A stretch of 34,342 nt of DNA, from positions 1 to 34,342 of the forward strand of contig CANHCS010000017.1 of NCBI GenBank assembly GCA_947459195.1. Reading direction: 5' to 3'. Below are positions 7,739 to 16,561 of the stretch, piece by piece. Position 1 is the first letter of the stretch, and each line of letters starts with the position of its first letter. Both the position numbers and the translations under genes were made by a program. Source of the stretch: Sphingobacteriaceae bacterium (lineage in GTDB: Bacteria > Bacteroidota > Bacteroidia > Sphingobacteriales > Sphingobacteriaceae). A model generated the notes under the pieces. That model was not told where the DNA came from. It saw nothing but the letters and a program-made list of their open reading frames with translations, and did not search any database.

Positions 7739-8947
7739 ATGCGATTCAGAACCACCATCCTCTTCTCTATATTATGTGCCATTACTTTACTTACTGCTTG
7801 TAATTCCTGCCAGGATAAGTTAACGAGAACAGCAGATGATGATTACAACGATAGCCTTGCTTTAGTTTACAAGCCCGGTAAAGAACACCAAAAGATTGAT
7901 GATTTTGTTGAACGATTGCATCGAAAACGACAATTTAATGGCAATGTGCTGGTTGCCCGCAAAGGAAAAATCATTTATCAAAGAGCAATAGGCTGGGCCG
8001 ATTACCTCCATCGCGATAGCTTAAAAATTAATTCTGTTTTCCAACTGGCTTCGGTCACCAAACCCATCACCGCAACGGCCATTTTGATGCTGGTGGAACA
8101 GGGAAAACTGAAGCTGGATCAGGATGTCAAAGAGTTTTTCCCCGATTTTCCTTACGATGGCATTAACATCCGTTTGCTCTTAACCCATCGTTCGGGCATG
8201 ATGAACTACGTGTATTTTACCGACGATATCTGGAAAGATAAAATGAAGCCGATGAGCAATTCGGATGTGATGAAATTGATTGCGCAGCACAAACCGGCAC
8301 CTTATGCAAAACCCGACCGGGTTTTTCATTACAATAATTCCAATTACATGGTTTTGGCTGCCATTATTGAAAAGGTGAGCGGAAAAACGTTTGCAGAATT
8401 TGTGAAGGAACATATTTTTGACCCAGCTGGGATGAAAAACACCAAAGTTTATTCGACCACTGTTTATGAGAAAATCCCAGTTGATGTAGTGGGTCACGAT
8501 CGGGTATGGCGGAGGTCAGTGGTGCAGAACTTTTTAGATGGTCCTACCGGAGATAAGGGAGTATATAGTACTATTCACGACCTTCATCTATTTGATTTAG
8601 CCCTTAAAAAAGGCCGCCTGTTGCAAAAAGAAAGTTTAGATTCGGCTTATGCCGCCCACAACCCCATCAAATCAGGTCATTTCAGTTACGGCTATGGTTG
8701 GCGCACATTTGAAGGGAAAAACCAAAAAGTGGTGTATCACACCGGCTGGTGGCACGGGTTCAGGCACATTTATGTTCGTGATCTAAAAAAGGACATCACC
8801 ATTGTGTTGTTGGGCAACCTTACCAATGGTAGTTTATTGCAATTGGATGAATTGTATCAAATGTTGGGTGTTCCGGTTATTCGTAGAAATGCCTACGATA
8901 GCAATGGAAAATATACCGGATCTGCCAATAATGGAGAAGAAGATTAA
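7739..8947 (+). CDS. Lipoprotein serine hydrolase, beta-lactamase/class C PBP fold
   Basis: The ATG at 7739 gives 402 aa starting with a lipoprotein signal ending L-L-T-A-C21; an upstream TTG at 7691 would place 16 unlikely residues before it. Catalytic motifs of the beta-lactamase-related family (PF00144) are complete: S105-V-T-K108, Y198-N-N200 and the third box H334-T-G. The family includes D-aminopeptidases, esterases and PBP-like carboxypeptidases; substrate cannot be told, and nothing suggests antibiotic resistance. Anchoring to the envelope is predicted from the lipobox. The divergent partner is fumC. Its stop overlaps the stop of the convergent CsbD-like gene by 4 bp (8944-8947). Confidence 0.88.
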   Translation: MRFRTTILFSILCAITLLTACNSCQDKLTRTADDDYNDSLALVYKPGKEHQKIDDFVERLHRKRQFNGNVLVARKGKIIYQRAIGWADYLHRDSLKINSVFQLASVTKPITATAILMLVEQGKLKLDQDVKEFFPDFPYDGINIRLLLTHRSGMMNYVYFTDDIWKDKMKPMSNSDVMKLIAQHKPAPYAKPDRVFHYNNSNYMVLAAIIEKVSGKTFAEFVKEHIFDPAGMKNTKVYSTTVYEKIPVDVVGHDRVWRRSVVQNFLDGPTGDKGVYSTIHDLHLFDLALKKGRLLQKESLDSAYAAHNPIKSGHFSYGYGWRTFEGKNQKVVYHTGWWHGFRHIYVRDLKKDITIVLLGNLTNGSLLQLDELYQMLGVPVIRRNAYDSNGKYTGSANNGEED

Positions 8948-9159
8948 AGGCGGTTATTGTCGATATTTACCAAACCTTTGCTGAGGGTAAACACCACATA
9001 TTCCCGATTCCGATTCACTCTTTTCATTAAGCGCTGAATCAGTTCTTCCTCTTGACCGGCCTGATAGCTGAGATCTTCCTCACTCAAATGGTTGTATTTC
9101 CGTTTTAATTTGATTTTTAAACGGTCCCAGTCTGCATTACTGATGCTAATTTCTGCCAT
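8944..9159 (-). CDS. CsbD-like small stress protein
   Basis: 71 aa from ATG at 9157-9159. This start is preferred to one at 9189 because an exact -7 box (TATTTTTG, 9167-9174) would otherwise lie inside the gene. The pattern W-D-R-L-K-I-K-L-K-R-K-Y, then L-S-E-E-D-L-S-Y-Q-A-G-x-E-E-E-L, resembles the CsbD family (W..lKGk.k.kwg.LtddDl....Gk...l). CsbD proteins are induced by general stress in other bacteria; their molecular role is unknown. The C-terminal V-V-F-T-L-S-K-G-L-V-N-I is not typical of CsbD, so this is a Bacteroidetes variant. It is isolated from anmK by a terminator and probably monocistronic. Confidence 0.75.
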   Translation of the reverse strand: MAEISISNADWDRLKIKLKRKYNHLSEEDLSYQAGQEEELIQRLMKRVNRNREYVVFTLSKGLVNIDNNRL

Positions 9160-9166
9160 AATGCTG

Positions 9167-9174
9167 CAAAAATA
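9167..9174 (-). promoter_or_regulatory. -7 promoter element of the CsbD-like gene
   Basis: TATTTTTG on the minus strand matches TAnnTTTG. It lies 7 nt before the ATG at 9159 and about 25 nt beyond the anmK terminator hairpin. It decides the start choice for the small gene. Confidence 0.6.
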
Positions 9175-9198
9175 AAAGATTAAAGCCAATAAAAAAGC

Positions 9199-9231
9199 CT
9201 TCTTCTATCATAACATGGTAAGAAGTTTTTT
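9199..9231 (-). terminator. Rho-independent terminator after anmK (T-runs on both sides)
   Basis: CTTCTT (9199-9204) pairs with AAGAAG (9220-9225). After a 2-nt bulge, ATCAT (9207-9211) pairs with ATGGT (9215-9219, one G-T pair) around the loop AAC. T-runs flank the hairpin: TTTTTT at 9226-9231 on the plus strand and, on the minus strand, six Ts after GC. The anmK stop codon overlaps the outer edge. Confidence 0.6.
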
Positions 9232-10411
9232 AAGTGGGGAAGCTGATTTTACCCAAGCTGATGGCCGGAAGACCTGCAATTGAAAATGCCTCTCCAGCCA
9301 AGGTTTCATTAGCCAGCAGTGCAAACAAAACTGCTTCTTTTGCATCTGAATGCACACCCAGCTCGCTTAAATTTCTACAGTTAAAATCTGGCAAAAGCTC
9401 CCTCAGGCTATTCATGAGGTAAGGATTGTTGGCCCCACCGCCACTCACATACATGCTGGTATTGGGGAGTGTGAAGTGGTTGCGGATGCTACGGGCAATC
9501 ACCTCTACACTTAGTCTGCTGAGCGTTGCTACAAGGTCATTAGGCGAGATAGTAATATGAAGTTTTTGGATTTCCTGGTTTACCCAGTCCAAATTAAACA
9601 TTTCTGGTCCGGTAGATTTTGGCAGTGCTTCATCAAAAAACGGATGTTCCAAAAGCCTGTTCAATAGCTCCATGTTTACCTTTCCCGATAGAGCGATTGC
9701 TCCGTCCCGGTCAAAATCCAGTTGAAAGTGATTTCTTATGGTTGCATCGATCAAGGTATTGGCTGGACCCACATCGCTTGAAATGATTTTTGAGGTATCG
9801 CCATCTTGAGGTAAATAGCTGAAATTGGCGATGCCGCCAAGGTTTAATAAAATCCGATTTTCGGTATTTGAACTGAACAAAATCACATCCCCATAAACAG
9901 CCAGCGGAGCACCTTCTCCACCTGAGGCCAGGTGTTTTTGCCTAAAATCGCTCACCGTAAGTACCCCGGTTTTAACCGCTAAATGATCCCCATCTCCAAT
10001 TTGGAGTGTGGCATTCGGAAAGCCTGCTTTTTGATGTTGTCTGACTGGGGCATGATAAATTGTTTGACCATGACTGGCAATTGCGTCCACATCTTTGGGT
10101 TTGATTCCCCACTTTGCCAAGGTTTGCAGTACCCAATCTGCATGTTGATTGCCTATGAAGGCATTTAATAACGTAACTTTTTCGAGAATCACCCGTTCTT
10201 TGGCAAAAACCTCACGAATTGCTGCTTTAAAACTCTCGGGATAGGGGACCGTAGTGGCAAACTCGACCACTACTTTGGTGTTTAATCCGCTTCCGCTGAT
10301 GCGGCACAAGGCCAAATCTAATCCGTCTAAAGATGTACCCGACATTAAACCCAAAATTCTTCTTTCGGATTTGCTAGAAATACTTTGTAACAGTTGCAGC
10401 CTGCTGTTCAT
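9230..10411 (-). CDS. anmK: Anhydro-N-acetylmuramic acid kinase
   Basis: 393 aa. It hydrolyses and phosphorylates 1,6-anhydro-MurNAc to MurNAc-6-phosphate with ATP, a cytosolic step of peptidoglycan recycling. The nucleotide-binding motif G-L-M-S-G-T-S-L-D-G is at 21-30, followed by the family's S-H-G-Q-T-I-Y-H, D-V-G-P-A-N-T-L-I-D and G-G-G-A-N-N-P blocks. The product normally passes to MurQ, which is not in this window. No perfect -7 element precedes the ATG; overlapping near-matches TACTTTAG and TAGTTTAG lie immediately upstream. The gene appears to form its own transcription unit, closed by the hairpin at 9199-9231. Confidence 0.93.
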   Translation of the reverse strand: MNSRLQLLQSISSKSERRILGLMSGTSLDGLDLALCRISGSGLNTKVVVEFATTVPYPESFKAAIREVFAKERVILEKVTLLNAFIGNQHADWVLQTLAKWGIKPKDVDAIASHGQTIYHAPVRQHQKAGFPNATLQIGDGDHLAVKTGVLTVSDFRQKHLASGGEGAPLAVYGDVILFSSNTENRILLNLGGIANFSYLPQDGDTSKIISSDVGPANTLIDATIRNHFQLDFDRDGAIALSGKVNMELLNRLLEHPFFDEALPKSTGPEMFNLDWVNQEIQKLHITISPNDLVATLSRLSVEVIARSIRNHFTLPNTSMYVSGGGANNPYLMNSLRELLPDFNCRNLSELGVHSDAKEAVLFALLANETLAGEAFSIAGLPAISLGKISFPT

Positions 10412-10495
10412 CTAAACTAAAGTAAAGAGAAAAAGGCATTAAGCATAGGAAATGTTCCCGCCGATGCCGAAATTTAGAAAAAATAAAAACTCTGT

Positions 10496-13300
10496 ATGAA
10501 ACTCAAGATCTCCATTTACCTTTTAGCTGCCGTATTTTTCCTGACGGGAACTGCGGATGCCCAAAAAAAATCCAAAACTGAGATTCCACTGGATGCTCAG
10601 GTGAAAACCGGAAAACTGTCAAACGGATTTACTTATTACATCCGCAAAAATACGGAGCCTAAAAATCGGGCTACCCTGTATCTTGCCATTAAAGCAGGCT
10701 CTATTTTAGAAAACGACGACCAACAGGGTTTGGCGCATTTCATGGAGCACATGAGTTTTAACGGCACCAAAAATTATCCTAAAAATGCCCTGGTCAATTA
10801 TTTGCAAAAAGCAGGTGTTCGTTTTGGAGCTGACTTAAATGCCTATACGAGTTTCGACGAAACCGTTTATCAATTGCCTATTCCTACCGATGATCCGGAG
10901 GTTTTCAAAAACGGCATGCAAATTATGCGTGACTGGGCTCAGGATGCTACACTTGATGTAGAAGAAATTGAGAAAGAACGAGGTGTGGTAATTGAAGAAA
11001 AACGTTTAGGCAAGGGTGCTGCTCAGCGTATGCAGCAGCAATACTTACCCATGCTTTTTAACAATTCGAGGTACTCCGACCGATTGCCAATTGGTACAGA
11101 GGAAGTATTGAAAAACTTTAAACCAGAAACCATTAAACAATTTTATGCCGACTGGTACCGTCCAGATCTGCAGGCATTAATTGTGGTGGGTGATATTGAT
11201 GTAGCTCAAGTAGAAGAACTCATCAAAACTAAATTTGCAGACCTAAAGAAACCGGCAAAAGCTCGCAAGAGAACCAATTACAGTATCCCGCTTACCGGTA
11301 AAAATCAATTCATTACAGTAGCTGATAAAGAGTTCCCGGTAACGGTTACTCAAGTGATCATCAAGCATCCGGAAAGTATCATACGCTCTGATGCCGATTA
11401 CCGTACCAGCACCATGCGTTCTTTGTTTAACCGCATGATGCAGGCTCGCTTCAGCGAACTGACCAAACAAGCAAACCCTCCCTTCTTGCAAGCAGGCGCC
11501 AGCGTCTCTGGTTTCCTTGCCGGACTGGATGCTTTCAACTTATTCCTGGTAGCCAAACCTGGTGAATTGGAAAAAGGTTTCAAGGCGGCCTTTACCGAAG
11601 CAGAGCGCATCAAGAAATTTGGTTTTACCGAGTCTGAGTTAGCACGTGCAAAACAGTCTTATCTGATTCAGATGGAGTCGGCACTCAAAGAAAAAGATAA
11701 AACTTCTTCAGATGCATTTGTGAACGAATATTTAAGACATTTCTTAAAAGCAGAGGCGGCTCCAGGTATCGATTATGAATACAAATTGGCCAGCTCACAG
11801 GTTCCCGGCATCAGTTTGGGCGAAGTGAATGCATTGGCCAAACAATTAATTGCCGATACCAACCGCGATATCATTGTGATGGGTCCGGAGAAGGATAAAG
11901 ACAAATTACCTGCGGAAGCAACAGTGAATGCCTGGGTTGAGAGCGTAGCTAAATCTGACATTCAAGCTTATGTTGATCAGGTTTCTGATAAGCCATTACT
12001 GGCAACTAAACCAAAAGCCGGCACCATTACTTCGGAGAATAAAATTGCCGAATTGGGCGTAACTGAAATTACTTTTAGCAATGGAGTTAAAGCAATTCTA
12101 AAACCTACGGAGTTTAAGAATGATGAAATCAGCTTCTCTGCTTATAGCCCAGGTGGTACTTCACTTTATAGCGATGCTGATTACCAATCGGCCAGCAATG
12201 CGGCCAGCATTGTACGCAGCAGCGGTCTTGGCGAGTTTAATGCCCTTCAATTGCCTAAATTATTAAATGGTAAAAAGGTTTCTGTATCTCCTTACATCGC
12301 AGAGCGTAGCGAAGGAATATCTGGATTTACTTCTCCAAAAGATTTAGAAACCGCCCTACAACTCAACTATCTGTACTTTACGCAGCCCCGAAAAGATGCC
12401 GAAATTTTTAAAGGGTTCATCACCCAACAAAAAGGCGGTTTGGAAAATCGGGAGAACGACCCGAATAGCGTTTATGCCGATACCGTGGCCGCTGTGTTAG
12501 GTAATTACAATTATCGCCGTACCGCACCAAGCCTGGCTAAGGTGGAGCAAATTAATTTAGACCGTGCATTTGAGATTTACAAAGAGCGCTTTGCGGATGC
12601 CGGTGATTTCACTTTTGTGTTTGTGGGCAGCTTTGAGGTAGAAAAAATCAAACCACTTTTGGCGCAATACCTGGGCGGATTGCCAGCAGCAGGCCGTAAG
12701 GAAGAAGCCAAGGATCTGGGCATTAAAATTCCAGCCGGAAAGATTCAAAAAACTGTCTATAAAGGCACGGAGCCAAAATCGACTGTACGTTTGGTATTAA
12801 GCGGCGATTTTGACTACAGCCTGGAGAATGTCAATCAATTAGAGGCCTTGGGAGAGATTTTACAAATCAAGTTAATTGAGCGCTTACGCGAAGCAGAAGG
12901 CGGCGTTTACAGTCCCGGTGCTTTTGTAAACTACAGCAAGTACCCAACGCCGCGTTACACTTATACCATTGCATTTGGTTGTGGTCCGGAGAACGTTGAA
13001 AAATTAATTGCAGCTTCAATGGATGAGATCAATAAGATCAAACAAAATGGTCCACAGGCGCTTGATTTGGAGAAATTTATTGCCGAGGAGCGTCGCTCTA
13101 CAGAGGTTCAGATGAAAGAAAACGCTTACTGGTTGGGTTACCTGAGTCAGCAATATCAAAACAACGAAGACCCTAAAACAGTGTTGACTTATTTAGAATC
13201 ACTAAAAAAACTCAATCCGGAAGGACTGAAAGCTGCTGCTAACCAATACTTGAACGGAGCCAATTTCATCCGTTTGGTACTGGAGCCCGAGAAAAAATAA
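10496..13300 (+). CDS. Secreted M16-family zinc metalloprotease (pitrilysin/insulinase type)
   Basis: 934 aa with a signal peptide (residues 1-22, T-A-D-A-Q). The inverted zinc motif H81-F-M-E84-H85 and the distal ligand E161 in E-R-G-V-V-I-E-E give an active first M16 half. An inactive second half follows in the same chain, with two further M16-type domains (about residues 520-930), as in other two-half secreted Bacteroidetes members. Function is probably periplasmic degradation of peptides or misfolded proteins; substrate unknown. It stands alone, with a strong terminator immediately after the stop. Family assignment is certain; the cell location is inferred from the signal. Confidence 0.93.
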   Translation: MKLKISIYLLAAVFFLTGTADAQKKSKTEIPLDAQVKTGKLSNGFTYYIRKNTEPKNRATLYLAIKAGSILENDDQQGLAHFMEHMSFNGTKNYPKNALVNYLQKAGVRFGADLNAYTSFDETVYQLPIPTDDPEVFKNGMQIMRDWAQDATLDVEEIEKERGVVIEEKRLGKGAAQRMQQQYLPMLFNNSRYSDRLPIGTEEVLKNFKPETIKQFYADWYRPDLQALIVVGDIDVAQVEELIKTKFADLKKPAKARKRTNYSIPLTGKNQFITVADKEFPVTVTQVIIKHPESIIRSDADYRTSTMRSLFNRMMQARFSELTKQANPPFLQAGASVSGFLAGLDAFNLFLVAKPGELEKGFKAAFTEAERIKKFGFTESELARAKQSYLIQMESALKEKDKTSSDAFVNEYLRHFLKAEAAPGIDYEYKLASSQVPGISLGEVNALAKQLIADTNRDIIVMGPEKDKDKLPAEATVNAWVESVAKSDIQAYVDQVSDKPLLATKPKAGTITSENKIAELGVTEITFSNGVKAILKPTEFKNDEISFSAYSPGGTSLYSDADYQSASNAASIVRSSGLGEFNALQLPKLLNGKKVSVSPYIAERSEGISGFTSPKDLETALQLNYLYFTQPRKDAEIFKGFITQQKGGLENRENDPNSVYADTVAAVLGNYNYRRTAPSLAKVEQINLDRAFEIYKERFADAGDFTFVFVGSFEVEKIKPLLAQYLGGLPAAGRKEEAKDLGIKIPAGKIQKTVYKGTEPKSTVRLVLSGDFDYSLENVNQLEALGEILQIKLIERLREAEGGVYSPGAFVNYSKYPTPRYTYTIAFGCGPENVEKLIAASMDEINKIKQNGPQALDLEKFIAEERRSTEVQMKENAYWLGYLSQQYQNNEDPKTVLTYLESLKKLNPEGLKAAANQYLNGANFIRLVLEPEKK

Positions 13301-13314
13301 ATCCTCAATAAAAG

Positions 13315-13346
13315 AAAAAGCCCCGATTTTGTCGGGGCTTTTTTTG
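13315..13346 (+). terminator. Rho-independent terminator after the M16 protease gene
   Basis: AAAAAGCCCCGA (13315-13326) pairs perfectly with TCGGGGCTTTTT (13332-13343) around a 5-nt loop, and the T-run continues to 13345. It starts 14 bp after the stop codon. This is the strongest terminator in the window. Confidence 0.92.
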
Positions 13347-13393
13347 TGGCAATAATTTCCGGAAAAAACTGTTTATAATATAAAAACAGATTG

Positions 13394-14080
13394 ATGGGCA
13401 GTTTAATAAAGACATTGATTTTTTTGTGGATTGTCATACCTGCAGAATTAATCGCACAGCAAATGTTTATCTACAAAGATAAGAATGGTAAAACCATGAC
13501 CCAAGCTCAGGTAGACGCTTTGGATAAGCAATACAATGGCTTTTTAATAGTTGAATTTTTAAGTGAAGAACTACCCATGGTGGTACAGGTAAGTGCTCCT
13601 TCGGCAAATGAACTGAAGTTGATCAAAGATTTACGTGAGGAGGAAACACAGCTGCTGAAGAGTAAATTATTGAACAAGCCTTTACCGGCATTCGATCTGG
13701 AGGGATTGAGTGGTAAAAAGTTCAGCAATAAAAACCTTTTGGGTAAGAGGACCGTTTTGTTTTTCTTCAGTAAAAACGATTATGGCAGCCTGAGTCAGAT
13801 GAGCAGGCTTCATCAGTTTGCTCAAAGCCAAAAAGACCAGGCCCAATTCTGGGCCATTACTTTTGAAGATGCAGTGCTGATTAAAGATTTCCTCCAAAAA
13901 CATCCATTGGCTTATGAGATCATTCCCAATAGTTTTTCGTTCGTGATGCAAGACCTGGGAATTATGCAAACCCCGGTGTCGATGGTACTCGATCGCAAAG
14001 GACAGGTGAAATTTTTAACTACCAGCACTCAGCGTCACATCGACCTTGTTTTAAAGGCAGAGTTGGCTAAAATCAAATGA
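13394..14080 (+). CDS. Thioredoxin-fold (redoxin-like) exported protein without cysteine
   Basis: 228 aa from ATG at 13394 (a TTG 3 bp earlier adds nothing). The N-terminal hydrophobic run (5-20, ending I-A-Q-Q) is a signal peptide. The C-terminal half looks like the AhpC/TlpA redoxin fold: L-L-N-K-P-L-P-A-F-D-L-E-G-L-S-G-K (about 92-108), L-G-K-R-T-V-L-F-F-F (116-125), and T193-P194 as the cis-proline followed by L-D-R-K-G-Q-V. Where family members carry C-x-x-C or the peroxidatic Cys, this one has S-K-N-D-Y-G-S-L-S, and there is no cysteine in the whole protein. Redox catalysis is therefore unlikely; binding or chaperone duty is an inference. It precedes the SDR gene by 36 bp. Confidence 0.72.
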   Translation: MGSLIKTLIFLWIVIPAELIAQQMFIYKDKNGKTMTQAQVDALDKQYNGFLIVEFLSEELPMVVQVSAPSANELKLIKDLREEETQLLKSKLLNKPLPAFDLEGLSGKKFSNKNLLGKRTVLFFFSKNDYGSLSQMSRLHQFAQSQKDQAQFWAITFEDAVLIKDFLQKHPLAYEIIPNSFSFVMQDLGIMQTPVSMVLDRKGQVKFLTTSTQRHIDLVLKAELAKIK

Positions 14081-14090
14081 TGAAATTGGT

Positions 14091-14098
14091 TAATTTAG
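14091..14098 (+). promoter_or_regulatory. Possible variant -7 element (TAATTTAG) before the SDR gene
   Basis: TAATTTAG differs from TAnnTTTG by one base and lies 18 nt before the ATG at 14117. The identical decamer TTAATTTAGG recurs before the amidase gene at 27585-27594. Suggestive only. Confidence 0.3.
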
Positions 14099-14116
14099 GC
14101 CTTTACTTATTTCAAC

Positions 14117-14866
14117 ATGAACAAGACCTATTTGATCAGTGGGGCCGGAAGCGGCATTGGCATGGCCATGGCACGAAAATTAGCCGATAATGGCGATACC
14201 TGTATTTTATTGGGTAGAAACTTAGAAAAACTGCAGCAGGTGGCGGTTTCCTTGCCAGGCAAACATCATGTTTTTGCAGCCGACATTCGATCAACAGATG
14301 AACTTGCCAAAGTTGCAGATCTTTTATCGAACGAAGCCATCCACGGCTTGGTGGCCAATGCAGGCATTGGTGGAGAAAATTATTGGGGAAAGGAAGACCG
14401 CTGGGAAGAAATTATTGCCACCAACCTGACGGGTACCTATAATCTGGTGAACAGTTTCTTGCCCAATCTGCGTTTAGCACAAACCAAATACAAACAAATT
14501 ATCATCACCTCTTCGGTATTAGCTCGCTTAGGAGTGGCCAATTATAGTGCTTATTGTGCCAGTAAGGCTGGTTTATTGGGTTTAATGCGTTCTTGGGCTG
14601 TTCAATTTGCGCCCGAAAACATTTTGGTAAATGCCATTTGCCCCGGTTGGGTAAATACCGATATGGCTCAGCAGGGTTTGCAAGGAATTGCCGATGGTTT
14701 AGGAATGAGCAAAGCCGATTTTTATGAGATCGCTATGCAAAGTGTGCCGCTTCGTAAAATGAGCGAACCCAGTGAAATTGCCGATCTGGTAGCTTATTTA
14801 TTGGAGCAAGAATCCATCACCGGACAAAGCATTGACATCAATTCCGGCTCGGTCATGAATAGCTAA
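14117..14866 (+). CDS. Short-chain dehydrogenase/reductase (SDR family)
   Basis: 249 aa, classical SDR length. The cofactor loop is S8-G-A-G-S-G-I-G, with N81-A-G83 of the central sheet, S133 and the catalytic pair Y146-x-x-x-K150. The P-G-W-V-N-T-D segment and the C-terminal S-G-S-V-M are standard. Cytosolic NAD(P)-dependent oxidoreductase; the closest generic pattern is FabG/3-oxoacyl reductase-like, but the substrate cannot be assigned. The start is an ATG 36 bp after the redoxin-like gene. Its TAA overlaps the stop of the convergent GHL10 gene by 4 bp. Confidence 0.9.
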   Translation: MNKTYLISGAGSGIGMAMARKLADNGDTCILLGRNLEKLQQVAVSLPGKHHVFAADIRSTDELAKVADLLSNEAIHGLVANAGIGGENYWGKEDRWEEIIATNLTGTYNLVNSFLPNLRLAQTKYKQIIITSSVLARLGVANYSAYCASKAGLLGLMRSWAVQFAPENILVNAICPGWVNTDMAQQGLQGIADGLGMSKADFYEIAMQSVPLRKMSEPSEIADLVAYLLEQESITGQSIDINSGSVMNS

Positions 14867-16395
14867 TATGCTTTGATCCCCACCCGGTTAGAAGGTTCGC
14901 TTTCATTTCTTACCCGGTCTAAAGCCGTAATCATATAAGTATACCGTGCTCCTGGCTTCACTGAATGGTCGGTAAAGCTATTCATCGCAGAGTCGAAGGT
15001 GATTTTTAAGATATTCTTTGGGTTTTCGATGTCTAGTTTTTCGCCCTCATTGAAACGGTAAATAACATAACCAGAAGCAGTTTCTCCATCTTTTGCTTGT
15101 GGTGGTGATTCCCATTTCAATTGTACGGCTTGGTGAAACAGTTGAACCTCCACCAGGAGCGGATGTTGAGGAGCAATGGCATCTATCCAAGGCATAGATG
15201 GGGGTAGGGCCGGCGACTTGAAAAAGTCGTTTTTCAAAGAATCGTTTAAGCCCGCTAGGTTATCTCTCAGAGATTTGGAGCTGAAAAAAACACTACCCTG
15301 AACTTTTGAATTTGCTCTCAGGTAGCGAATTTGGTTAGGAATCTGATTCTTATTCTGCCAGCCACTCCGGCTCTCTATGGCCCGGTATGCGCCAATACCA
15401 ATGTACAAATGCTTTCCAAAGCTGTTTTGAGCCCACCAATCCACTAATTTTTCATAAGCTGCAGCCTGGTAGTTGAATGGAAAATAAATTTGTGGATTGA
15501 TGTAATCCACCCATCCATTTTTCACCCATTTTCGGGCATCAGCGTACAGTTTGCTGTAACCATCCAGTCCGTTACTCAATGAGCCTTCCGGATCTTGCGA
15601 TCGGTTTCTCCAAATCCCGAAAGGACTGATCCCGAATTTGATGTGAGATTTAACTTTTTTAATACTGTCGGCAACACTGCGGATCAGGGTATCGACATTT
15701 TGCCTACGCCAGTCATCTACCGATTTTAATCCGGCCCCATAAAGCTGATAAGCCTGATTATCGCCAATTACCTGGCCATCTGCCGGGTAGGGATAAAAAT
15801 AATCGTCGAAATGAACGCCATCAATGTCATAATTCTTCACCACATCCATGATCACCGAGATGATGTACTGCCGCACTTCTGGTAATCCGGGATTGAACAA
15901 TTTTTTTCCTCCATAAGTGAAAAACCATTCCGGTTTTTGTTTGCTGATGTGATTGGCACTCGTATGTGAATCGATCAAATTGAAGGTGGCCCGATAAGGG
16001 TTGAACCAGGCGTGTAGCTCCATACCTCTCTTATGGGTTTCCTCTATGGCAAAGGCCAGCGGATCGTAATAAGGCTGAGGTGCTTTTCCCTGAACACCGG
16101 TCAGGAATCTACTCCATAATTCCTTTCCCTGTCCATAGAACGCATCGGCCGCCGGCCGAATTTGTAACATAATGGCATTCATGCCACTTTGTTGGTGATG
16201 ATCGAGAATGTTGATCAACTCTTTCTTTTGCTCCTCCGTACTCAAGTTCGGCTTAGAAGGCCAATCGATATTAGACACGGTGGCCACCCAGGCCCCGCGA
16301 AATTCCCTTTTGGATGCTTGTTGAATATGCGCCTGACTGAGAGCGGTTTGGAATGATAGCAGATAAGTAAGGCCTAAGAGGAAAAATTTATTCAT
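14863..16395 (-). CDS. GHL10-type (DUF187) glycoside hydrolase with C-terminal Fn3-like domain
   Basis: 510 aa from ATG at 16393-16395; an in-frame TTG at 16405-16407 would add four residues before the signal peptide. The signal is residues 1-21 (A-L-S-Q-A). The barrel begins R-E-F-R-G-A-W-V-A-T-V (30-40) and carries M-L-Q-I-R-P-A-A-D (76-84), H-A-W-F-N-P-Y-R (128-135) and D192-G-V-H-F-D-D-Y-F, the acidic centre expected to be catalytic. From about 405 a fibronectin-type III-like module follows. Relatives are YngK-like secreted hydrolases thought to act on cell-wall or exopolysaccharide glycans; the substrate here is unknown. It converges on the SDR gene and is divergent from the DUF1844 gene. 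Confidence 0.88.
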   Translation of the reverse strand: MNKFFLLGLTYLLSFQTALSQAHIQQASKREFRGAWVATVSNIDWPSKPNLSTEEQKKELINILDHHQQSGMNAIMLQIRPAADAFYGQGKELWSRFLTGVQGKAPQPYYDPLAFAIEETHKRGMELHAWFNPYRATFNLIDSHTSANHISKQKPEWFFTYGGKKLFNPGLPEVRQYIISVIMDVVKNYDIDGVHFDDYFYPYPADGQVIGDNQAYQLYGAGLKSVDDWRRQNVDTLIRSVADSIKKVKSHIKFGISPFGIWRNRSQDPEGSLSNGLDGYSKLYADARKWVKNGWVDYINPQIYFPFNYQAAAYEKLVDWWAQNSFGKHLYIGIGAYRAIESRSGWQNKNQIPNQIRYLRANSKVQGSVFFSSKSLRDNLAGLNDSLKNDFFKSPALPPSMPWIDAIAPQHPLLVEVQLFHQAVQLKWESPPQAKDGETASGYVIYRFNEGEKLDIENPKNILKITFDSAMNSFTDHSVKPGARYTYMITALDRVRNESEPSNRVGIKAY

Positions 16396-16497
16396 GGTGG
16401 AAATCAATTCTCAAAGATAATAATTGCCGTATTGGTGCATTCACTTTTTAGAAAGTTATGCATGGTTTACAGAAAATGATGGTTATCACATTTATTT

Positions 16498-16505
16498 TAT
16501 ATTTG
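16498..16505 (+). promoter_or_regulatory. -7 promoter element of the DUF1844 gene
   Basis: TATATTTG, exact TAnnTTTG, in the 166-bp divergent gap between the GHL10 and DUF1844 genes. It lies 56 nt before the ATG, giving the longest leader among the promoters recognised here. Confidence 0.55.
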
Positions 16506-16561
16506 CATCCTGTTTAAACAATAATCTAATTAGTAACACGTTATAAAAGCGTTAATTAACC

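Noticed and set aside
13369-13389. CTGTTT/AAACAG inverted repeat before the redoxin-like gene
   Set aside because: Only 6 bp with an AT loop in an AT-rich stretch; expected by chance.
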